Shown here: positions 1 through 5,190 of the stretch, piece by piece
Layout: each line of letters begins with the position of its first letter
Numbering within the stretch: position 1 is the first letter of the stretch
Source: Alphaproteobacteria bacterium
GTDB lineage: Bacteria > Pseudomonadota > Alphaproteobacteria > DSM-16000 > Inquilinaceae
NCBI GenBank assembly: GCA_029263555.1
Contig: JAJUFW010000173.1
Location: 1-6,606, forward strand
Direction: 5' to 3'
Length of the DNA stretch: 6,606 bases
The notes under the pieces: model-generated
The model's input: only the letters and a program-made list of their open reading frames with translations
What the model was told of the DNA's origin: nothing
Databases searched by the model: none
Program-made: the position numbers and the translations under genes

Positions 1-51
1 AAGGTCCGCCTGAAGGAAGGGCGGGACGAGGCCCGTGCCGATACCCCAGGC

Positions 52-939
52 CTATGGCTCCGCCGGCCTGTGAAGGGCGATGCCGGCCATGACGAACGCG
101 ACGCCCAGAAGGTCGCGAAGGCTCGGGATCTGGGCCAGGACGACGGCGGCGGTCACCGTCGCCGTCGCCGGAAGCAGCGCCAGCAAGAGGGCGAAGGACG
201 CCCGCGGCAGGCGGGACATGGCGAGCTGGTCGCAGACATAGGGGATGACCGAGGAGCAGATGCCGACGCCGATGCCGGCCATGACCAGCGTGACCGAGCC
301 GAAGGCCGGCACCGCTTCCGCGACACCGATCGGCATCAGGGCGACGAAGGCGATCGCCATCGCGGCACCCAGCCGCCGGACGCCCTCGTCCGCGCCGCCT
401 TCCGCCACCTTGTGCCCCAGGATGACGTAGCCGACGAAGAGCAGGGCGTTGAGGGCCGACCAGAAGAGGCCTATCGGATCGGACGCCCATCTCACGTCGA
501 TGAGGATGAAGACGCCGAGAACGGCAAGCGCGAGTGCGAGCCCGTTCCTCGCCGTCCTCATGCCGTAGAGCGCCACGCCGATCGTGCCGACGAACTCCAT
601 CGCCGCGACGAGGCTCATCGGCAGCCGGTCGAGCGCCAGGTAGAAGGACGTGTTCATGACGGCAAGGCACAGGCCGAGCGCGACCAGAAGTCCCTTCGTC
701 CGTCGGTCGGCTTCGCGGAAGACCTGCAACGGATTCGTGAAGGGGGCGAAGACGATGGCGGCGGACGCGATCCGGAACCAGGCGATTCCGAGGACGCCCA
801 CCGCCGGAAACAGCAATACGGCGAAGGACGGCCCGAGATAGTGGAAGACCGCGCTGACGCCGAACCAGGCGTGAGGCGGAACGCGATCTGCTGCGCGATT
901 GACGATGCTGGCCCGGGATATGCCCGATGACGATGACAT
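52..939 (-). CDS. RhtA-like EamA/DMT-family inner-membrane exporter
   Basis: Predicted 295-residue, about ten-helix carrier of the drug/metabolite transporter superfamily, probably exporting an amino acid or similar small metabolite across the inner membrane. Two EamA repeats are visible, roughly residues 25-150 and 155-290. Segments match my memory of E. coli RhtA (threonine/homoserine exporter, also 295 residues): GPSFAVLLFPAVG near 36-48, MNTSFYLALDRLP near 95-107, AMEFVG near 113-118, and SRLPRASF near 242-249. The ATG start is supported by GAGGAGG four bases upstream. One oddity: the Glu of the RhtA SLEPA segment is Leu here (residue 256, ALLPA). The divergent Lrp/AsnC gene begins about 95 bases away and is the likely regulator. 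The family call is firm. The substrate is inference, because EamA proteins are very diverse. Confidence 0.9.
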   Translation of the reverse strand: MSSSSGISRASIVNRAADRVPPHAWFGVSAVFHYLGPSFAVLLFPAVGVLGIAWFRIASAAIVFAPFTNPLQVFREADRRTKGLLVALGLCLAVMNTSFYLALDRLPMSLVAAMEFVGTIGVALYGMRTARNGLALALAVLGVFILIDVRWASDPIGLFWSALNALLFVGYVILGHKVAEGGADEGVRRLGAAMAIAFVALMPIGVAEAVPAFGSVTLVMAGIGVGICSSVIPYVCDQLAMSRLPRASFALLLALLPATATVTAAVVLAQIPSLRDLLGVAFVMAGIALHRPAEP

Positions 940-1033
940 GGTGCCTCCTCACCCCCACATTGTCGACGGGCAGGCGCCGGAAATACATGGCCGATGGAAG
1001 GCGTATCGCCGTAAATTGCCTTCGGATTCGGGG
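940..1033. promoter_or_regulatory. Divergent control region between exporter and Lrp-type regulator
   Basis: These 94 bases separate the two divergent starts and must hold both promoters plus any operator of the Lrp-like protein. Relatively A/T-rich spots occur at 981-988 and 1011-1016. A weak plus-strand promoter could be TTGTCG (960-965) with TACATG (984-989), spacing 18. Short palindromes are present: GTCGAC at 962-967, and GGCG-TAT-CGCC at 1000-1010. None is a clear Lrp box, since Lrp-family sites are degenerate. That it is a regulatory region follows from gene layout; the individual elements are guesses. Confidence 0.45.
944..950 (-). promoter_or_regulatory. Strong Shine-Dalgarno site of the RhtA-like gene
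   Basis: Read on the minus strand this is GAGGAGG, followed by CACC and then the ATG ending at 939. It is one of the best anti-SD matches in the window and fixes the exporter start. It also means that the 5' end of a longer plus-strand reading of the regulator would run through this site. Confidence 0.7.
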
Positions 1034-1531
1034 ATGGAATCCTTGAAACGCATTCGATATGAAAGCGGCGGCCTGGACGCCGTCGATGCAAGGCTTCTGC
1101 AGATGCTTGTCGCCAACGCCCGCGTCTCGACGGCCGATCTGGCGCGCGCGGTCGGCCTCACGGCGCCGACCGTCGCGGAGCGCGTCAGGCGGCTCGAGGA
1201 GGCGGGCGTGATCATGGGCTACCGCGCAGAGATCTCGCCCGTCGCCCTTGGCCTCCCGATCACGGCCTGGCTGCGCATCCGCCCCGTTCCGGGAGAGCTC
1301 GCGCGCGTCGCCAAGATCATCCGCGGCATCCCCGAAATCACGGAATGCGACCGGGTCACGGGCGAGGACTGCTTTCTGGCGCGGGTCCATGTCCCGTCGG
1401 TCGCCGATCTCGAACGGATCATCGACCTCATCACCCCCTATGCGATGACCAATACCTCGATCGTCCAGTCGTCCCCCGTGCCCCGGCGCCTTCCGCCCTT
1501 CGGGACCGAGGGGATGACGGAAAGCCCGTGA
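1034..1531 (+). CDS. Lrp/AsnC-family transcriptional regulator
   Basis: Predicted 165-residue feast/famine regulator that binds DNA as a multimer and senses a small ligand, usually an amino acid. The N-terminal winged helix-turn-helix opens with LDAVDARLLQML (residues 14-25) and continues through STADLARAVGL and TAPTVAERVRRLEEAGVI (32-60). After the linker GYRAEIS comes a RAM-type ligand-binding and oligomerisation domain, about 65-150, with the family-like GEDCFLARVHV segment. I chose the ATG at 1034 because the normal Lrp length and N-terminus follow it. Earlier in-frame ATGs would add up to 45 residues of non-conserved sequence and overlap the divergent exporter. No strong SD precedes 1034; only a short G run is present. 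The divergent RhtA-like exporter is its probable target, and autoregulation is likely by family habit. The effector is unknown. Confidence 0.92.
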   Translation: MESLKRIRYESGGLDAVDARLLQMLVANARVSTADLARAVGLTAPTVAERVRRLEEAGVIMGYRAEISPVALGLPITAWLRIRPVPGELARVAKIIRGIPEITECDRVTGEDCFLARVHVPSVADLERIIDLITPYAMTNTSIVQSSPVPRRLPPFGTEGMTESP

Positions 1532-1567
1532 TTCCCCGCGGGGGTTGGGCGATCCGATGACCGGTCG

Positions 1568-1590
1568 CGGCCGGAGCGCCTGTCCGGTCG
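1568..1590. terminator. Possible bidirectional hairpin between convergent genes
   Basis: CCGGA (1571-1575) and TCCGG (1583-1587) pair around a 7-base loop. On the plus strand the stem extends outward by a G-T wobble and two more pairs to 1568-1590. It lies in the 73-base gap between the stops of the Lrp-type gene and the CoA-transferase gene, where terminators for both are expected. There is no following T run on either strand, so intrinsic termination is uncertain and Rho may act instead. A second, poorer GC palindrome sits at 1534-1543. Confidence 0.3.
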
Positions 1591-1604
1591 GCGATGGTCG
1601 CGGG

Positions 1605-3032
1605 TCAGCCTCCCGCTCGCTGCCAGGCGGCCTCGTCTGCGCCGTAGGGCGATGACGGCAGCGAGAAGCGGATCGGCGTCTTGGAAAGCCGCGCGGCGGG
1701 GCGGACGCGGGAGAGGCGGCTATAGCCGGAGGAAACCTCCTCGAGAAAGCCGGGGGCGGCTTCGGCCGCATGGTCGGCGGCGGTGACGCCGTCGGGAACG
1801 GGCCCCAGGCTTCTCAGCCAATGGCCGACACGCGCAAGGGAGACGTCGACCCGCCAGGCGCCGCCTTCCGCCATCCGGCGGGCCAGGGCCGCCATGACGC
1901 CGAGCGCGAGCAGATGTCCCGAGGCATGATCCAGGATCTGGGCGGGCAGCGCTCTCGGCTCCTGCGCGCCGAAGGCCCGGGCTTCGGCGTGATTGAACCC
2001 GGTCGCGGTCTGGACCAGCGAATCGAATCCGCGCCGCGTCGCCCAGGGGCCTTCCGGTCCATAGGCCGAGAGGGAGGCGTAGACGAGGTGCGGGTGGCGG
2101 GCCAGCGTTTCGTCAGGACCGAAGCCGTGCCGGTCCAGGCTTCCGGGCCGGTAGGACTGGACGAAGACATCCGCCGTCGCGAGCAGTTCGTGCAGGCGGT
2201 CGCAGCCGGCCGGGTCGGCGAGATCGATCCACGCCGACCGCTTGCCGTGGCCCGTATCCATGTCGAGTGCCGTGATCGTCGGGACCGACGGCCCGATGAG
2301 ACGCAGCACCTCGGCGCCATGGCCGGCCAGCGCCCGTCCGCAGACCGGGCCGGCGATGATCCGGGTCATCTCGACGACTCGGATGCCGGAAAGCGGCCGG
2401 CTTCCGATCGGCAACCGCCGGTGCCCGGCCGCCCCGGCGCGCCGCAGGCCGATCAGCGGCTGGCGGGCGGTCGCCCTTCCCTGTTCGGTTGCGTCCCATT
2501 CGGGGAAGGACCGCATCGCGGCGACGGGCAGCCCGGCTGCCGTCGCCGCCGCCTCGAAGCCTGCGGCCGGCCACGCCAGCATGGCGGCCGCCACCGCCTC
2601 CCGGTCGGGCGCGCAGCTGAGAAGCCGGAGGATCCCGTCGCGATGGTGCGGGAAGTTGGTGTGAAGGCGGACGAAGCCGCCATCGCCGCAGGCATAGATG
2701 CCCGCCAGCGGGTCCCAGAGCTCCGGCGCCGGCCCGCCATCGACGCGCAGGTAGCGCTCGCTTCGGCACTCCGTGACGGCGTGGGCTAGGTCTACCTCGA
2801 CCGTCTGGGGCGGTCCGCCGCGCAACCGGTGGAGGGCCGCGGCCATCGTGGCAGAGGCCGCAAGGGCGACGGCCGCCGCCGTGCCGATCCGGAACGAGGA
2901 CGGCACCACGGGATCGTCGCCGGTAAAGCGAAGGGTGCCCGCCGGGTCTTCGAGCGGAAGGCCGAGCCCGTCGAGAATGCCGGCGACGGCCGAGGCGAGA
3001 CGCGTTTTCGCGGGAGGATCGGTCAGCCGCAT
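1605..3032 (-). CDS. CaiB/BaiF (family III) CoA-transferase, two-part architecture
   Basis: Predicted 475-residue cytoplasmic enzyme that moves CoA between an acyl-CoA and a free carboxylic acid. Residues 214-400 are the classic N-terminal half: PLSGIRVVEMTRIIAGPVCG, the GAEVLRL strand, GKRSAWIDL, ADVFVQSYRPG, LVYASLSAYGPEGP, then ILDHASG with the likely nucleophile Asp368 and the RVDVSLA segment. Residues 448-463 (RLSKTP...SPYG) resemble the usual C-terminal tail. Unusually, the small-domain half (about 78-195: VEVDLAHAV, GIYACGDGGFVRL, AGLPVAAM, then an EWDATEQGRATAR stretch) comes before it, preceded by a degenerate copy of the nucleophile helix with Thr51 where Asp would be. I recall this layout as a recurring proteobacterial CoA-transferase type, function unassigned. 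The start at 3032 has no clear SD. A GTG at 3089 does have AGGA four bases upstream, but the 19 extra residues are arginine-rich with atypical third-position bases. The substrate is unknown. Confidence 0.88.
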   Translation of the reverse strand: MRLTDPPAKTRLASAVAGILDGLGLPLEDPAGTLRFTGDDPVVPSSFRIGTAAAVALAASATMAAALHRLRGGPPQTVEVDLAHAVTECRSERYLRVDGGPAPELWDPLAGIYACGDGGFVRLHTNFPHHRDGILRLLSCAPDREAVAAAMLAWPAAGFEAAATAAGLPVAAMRSFPEWDATEQGRATARQPLIGLRRAGAAGHRRLPIGSRPLSGIRVVEMTRIIAGPVCGRALAGHGAEVLRLIGPSVPTITALDMDTGHGKRSAWIDLADPAGCDRLHELLATADVFVQSYRPGSLDRHGFGPDETLARHPHLVYASLSAYGPEGPWATRRGFDSLVQTATGFNHAEARAFGAQEPRALPAQILDHASGHLLALGVMAALARRMAEGGAWRVDVSLARVGHWLRSLGPVPDGVTAADHAAEAAPGFLEEVSSGYSRLSRVRPAARLSKTPIRFSLPSSPYGADEAAWQRAGG

Positions 3033-3256
3033 CGAAAAGAATTTCCGTTCTGCAAGGCGCGGCCGAAACCGCTGCCGGCGCGACGCCACGTTATCCTGCC
3101 GGAAGGACCGGCGGCAATCGGGGGTAGGGGCGACCGAGCGGCGGCCCGACGCCGCCTTGCGCCTTCCGCCCTATCGCAACCTGTTGCATCCGTCGCCTTG
3201 CGGCACGAATTTCATCGGTGACGTCGTCTGCCTCGTGCCTGAAGGAGAGTTCCCCT
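3033..3256. promoter_or_regulatory. Divergent control region between CoA-transferase and msrB
   Basis: A 224-base gap (167 if the CoA-transferase starts at its alternative GTG). It should hold promoters for both directions. A spaced inverted repeat, GCAAC-CT-GTTGC, lies at 3176-3187, about 70 bases before the msrB start, and could be an operator. A weak plus-strand -35-like TTGCAT occurs at 3184-3189, with the A/T-rich AATTTC about 18 bases later. No gene with family features is visible inside the gap. The individual elements are tentative. Confidence 0.35.
3242..3247 (+). promoter_or_regulatory. Shine-Dalgarno site of msrB
   Basis: AAGGAG, nine bases before the ATG at 3257. It decides for this start over an in-frame ATG at 3218, which would add 13 residues unlike MsrB and has no comparable site. 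Confidence 0.75.
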
Positions 3257-3652
3257 ATGCCCACCCGTGTCGAGAAGTCGGATGCCGAATGGAAGGAGGT
3301 GCTGACGCCCGAGCAGTACCAGGTCTGCCGCCGGAAGGGGACGGAGCCGGCCTTCTCCGGAAAATACGCCTTTACCAAGGACCCTGGCGTCTATGTCTGC
3401 GCCTGCTGCGGCAATCCGCTGTTCGATTCGGACACCAAGTACGACAGCGGCAGCGGCTGGCCCAGCTTCTACCAGCCGATAAGTCCCGATGCCGTGACCA
3501 CGGCCGAGGACCGGTCCCTGTGGATGACCCGCACGGAAGTCCTGTGCGCCGCCTGCGACGCCCATCTGGGCCACGTCTTCGACGACGGGCCCGAGCCTAC
3601 GGGGCTCCGCTACTGCATGAACTCCGTAGCGCTCGAGCTGAAGCCGCGCTGA
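3257..3652 (+). CDS. msrB: Peptide-methionine (R)-S-oxide reductase MsrB
   Basis: Predicted 131-residue single-domain enzyme that reduces the R epimer of methionine sulfoxide in proteins, with reducing power normally from thioredoxin; no signal peptide is seen, so it is cytoplasmic. All main SelR-domain features are present: KGTEPAFSGKY near 27-37, the zinc-binding pairs Cys48/Cys51 and Cys97/Cys100, the YDSGSGWPSF block at 62-71, CDAHLGHVFDDGPEPTGLRYC at about 100-120, and the catalytic Cys120 followed by MNSVAL. The length is normal for a stand-alone MsrB; there is no MsrA fusion and no msrA in the window. The usual resolving Cys in the SGCGWPSF block is Ser66 here, so disulfide resolution must use another Cys (Cys24 or Cys50 are free candidates) or direct reduction by thioredoxin. 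It is a single-gene unit, divergent from the CoA-transferase and convergent with the YbiR-like permease. Confidence 0.97.
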   Translation: MPTRVEKSDAEWKEVLTPEQYQVCRRKGTEPAFSGKYAFTKDPGVYVCACCGNPLFDSDTKYDSGSGWPSFYQPISPDAVTTAEDRSLWMTRTEVLCAACDAHLGHVFDDGPEPTGLRYCMNSVALELKPR

Positions 3653-3657
3653 CTTCC

Positions 3658-3684
3658 GGCTGCCCTGCCGCTACCAGGGCATCC
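3658..3684. terminator. Hairpin at the convergent msrB / permease ends
   Basis: TGCCCTG (3661-3667) and CAGGGCA (3675-3681) form a perfect 7-bp stem around a 7-base loop. Beyond one mismatch, two more G-C pairs extend it to 3658-3684. The loop contains the first two bases, and the adjacent position, of the permease TAG stop. With only 18 bases between the two stop codons, this is the natural site for a shared bidirectional terminator. No T tract follows on either side. Confidence 0.42.
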
Positions 3685-4921
3685 AGCCGCCCGCCACCAG
3701 CCACAGGGCCGCGACGGCCATGGAGAGGAGGGTCATCGGCACGCCGCATCTTGCGTGTTCCGCGAAGCCGAGCCGCACGCCCGACGCGGCCGCGCGCTCG
3801 GCCACGATGATGTTGGCGACGCTGCCGATCAGGAGCAGGTTTCCGGCCAGGGTCGAGAGAAGGGCAAGACCGTAGAGCGCGCCCTGCGGCGCCTCCGGCC
3901 ACAGGGACAGGAGCAGGATCACGGCCGGCACGTTGCCGACCGTGTTGCTGGCGAGAAGCGTGAGCGGCGCCAGGACCGACAGCCGCTCGGGCAGCAGGCC
4001 CGCCTGGGCCAGGAAATCCAGCGCCTCGGCGCCGAGCCCGGTCCGGGCGAAGGCGGCATTGACGATGAAGAGCGCGGCGAACAGGACCAGGAGCGGCCAG
4101 TCGACCTGGGTCATCATCCGCCGCGTAGCGATGCGCCGGCTGACGATCAGCGCCGCCGCGACCGCCAGGGCGGCGAGCGCATGCGGCATTCCGCCGACGA
4201 AGGCGGCGACTAGGAAGGCCGCGGCGACGGCCCCCTTCATCGTCTGCCGGCGGTCGACGGGCGGCAGCTCGATGGTGCCGCACGGGGGGCTGCGGCGGAG
4301 TTCCTTGCGCCAGACGACATAAACCGTGCCGTAGACGATAGCGAGGCCGGCGGTCGCCGGCGGCCCGCAGACCAGAAGGAAGTCCAGGAAGTCCAGCCCG
4401 CCGGCCTGGGCGATCAGGATGTTCTGGGGATTGCCGACGACGGTTGCGGCCGATCCGGCATTGCTGGCGCCGGCAAGCGCAATCAGGAAGGGGCGCGGAT
4501 CGAGCCCGCGGCGCGCCACCCCCTGGCACAGAAGCGGGGTCATGGCGAAGACGACGATGTCGTTCGCCAGCAGTGCCGAGAGCGTGCCCCCGACCGCGAC
4601 CGTTAGGGCCAGGAGCGCCGCCGGGCCGTGGCGCGCCGCGGCGATCCCGGCCGCGGCGCGGTCGTAGAATCCGCCCAGCACGAACTGCGCCGACAGCATC
4701 ATCAGCCCGAAAAGGATCGCGATCGTCGGAAAGTCGACCGCGGCGAGGAGTTCCGGACCCGGCAGTGCGCCGACGACCAGCAAGCCCGTCGCGGCCAGAA
4801 GCGCGATGCCGGTGCGGTCGATCGCCAGGCCCGGAAGCCGCCCCAGGGCCATGCCGACATAGGTGCCGACAAAGAGGGCGACGACGACCGCATCCAGGAT
4901 TTCGGGCGACAGCGCGATCAC
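3671..4921 (-). CDS. SLC13/YbiR-like anion permease (ion transporter superfamily)
   Basis: Predicted 416-residue polytopic inner-membrane protein, about ten to twelve helices, of the group that includes SLC13 (DASS), ArsB and NhaD permeases; it most resembles the uncharacterised YbiR type. Two pseudo-repeats show the family signature. The first has LLANDIVVFAMTPLL (118-131) and NAGSAATVVGNPQNILI (154-170); the second has SNTVGNVPAVILL (325-337) and AGNLLLIGSVANIIVAE (359-375). Such broken-helix segments bind the transported ion in this superfamily. An ArsB/CitM-like start LGRLPGLAIDRTGIALL (27-42) is also clear. I place the start at the GTG at 4921 because GGAGGGAG stands eight bases upstream; an ATG at 4957 would add 12 residues but lacks an SD. 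The substrate (organic or inorganic anion, or Na+/H+ exchange) cannot be told from the sequence. There is no arsenic or sulfur gene nearby to guide it. Confidence 0.87.
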   Translation of the reverse strand: MIALSPEILDAVVVALFVGTYVGMALGRLPGLAIDRTGIALLAATGLLVVGALPGPELLAAVDFPTIAILFGLMMLSAQFVLGGFYDRAAAGIAAARHGPAALLALTVAVGGTLSALLANDIVVFAMTPLLCQGVARRGLDPRPFLIALAGASNAGSAATVVGNPQNILIAQAGGLDFLDFLLVCGPPATAGLAIVYGTVYVVWRKELRRSPPCGTIELPPVDRRQTMKGAVAAAFLVAAFVGGMPHALAALAVAAALIVSRRIATRRMMTQVDWPLLVLFAALFIVNAAFARTGLGAEALDFLAQAGLLPERLSVLAPLTLLASNTVGNVPAVILLLSLWPEAPQGALYGLALLSTLAGNLLLIGSVANIIVAERAAASGVRLGFAEHARCGVPMTLLSMAVAALWLVAGGWMPW

Positions 4922-5190
4922 GGCCGGCGCTCCCTCCGGGCCGGACTGGCCGGGCATCGCAGCGGCGGCTTCGGGGATGGAACTCTGCGCGAGAACATCG
5001 GGGATCGGGGTCCGGCGGGAAGGGCGACGAAATCCGATGTAGCCGACGGCACCGGAGGCTGGGAAGAGCGTCTTTCGAGCTTATGTCGCCTGCGCGTCAC
5101 AGGGCGCCGCATTCGGCCCTTGGCCCCGACGCGATCCCCGGCTTATGAGTGTATGTAGACCCGCCTCCCGCCTGGGCTCCCGTCCGCGCC
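4922..5190. promoter_or_regulatory. Divergent control region between permease and MFS genes
   Basis: A 269-base gap with no gene that I can support. A candidate plus-strand promoter is TTGGCC (5120-5125), an 18-base spacer and TATGAG (5144-5149), which would give a leader of about 35 bases before the MFS ATG. TCGGGGAT occurs twice (4971-4978 and 4998-5005), too short to mean much in GC-rich DNA. No strong operator palindrome was seen. Confidence 0.35.
4930..4937 (-). promoter_or_regulatory. Shine-Dalgarno site deciding the permease start
   Basis: On the minus strand this reads GGAGGGAG, eight bases before a GTG codon at 4921-4919. It lies inside the reading frame that would begin at the ATG at 4957, and so argues for the shorter protein. 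Confidence 0.55.

Noticed and set aside
1..51. Possible end of a neighbouring gene at the left edge
   Set aside because: A plus-strand frame closes at TGA 11-13, but three visible codons cannot identify a gene; nothing else is supportable.
70..930. Long plus-strand open frame opposite the RhtA-like gene
   Set aside because: Its product is a charged, low-complexity string rich in Arg, Asp and Gly, typical of the antisense of a GC-rich gene; the opposite strand encodes a clear EamA protein.
899..1033. N-terminal extension of the Lrp-type regulator by 45 residues
   Set aside because: The extra residues have no family similarity, overlap the divergent exporter start and its SD, and would make the protein longer than normal Lrp/AsnC members.
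1770..2789. Long plus-strand open frame opposite the CoA-transferase gene
   Set aside because: An antisense shadow of a clear CaiB/BaiF coding sequence; no domain and no SD supporting it.
3218..3256. Longer msrB starting 13 codons earlier
   Set aside because: No SD before that ATG and no MsrB similarity in the extension, while AAGGAG is correctly placed for the ATG at 3257.
3597..4529. Minus-strand open frame overlapping the msrB end and most of the permease
   Set aside because: Arg- and Pro-rich product in a shifted frame of the permease; the permease frame has all family motifs and hydrophobic helices.
1027..4982. Identical 13-base string TTCGGGGATGGAA at 1027-1039 and 4970-4982
   Set aside because: In 6.6 kb of GC-rich DNA a single repeat of this length is about what chance allows, and the contexts differ (a start codon versus a non-coding gap).
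5149..5190. MFS start at an upstream in-frame GTG
   Set aside because: It adds a proline-rich stretch of 14 residues before helix 1, with no SD; the ATG at 5191 fits the family N-terminus better.
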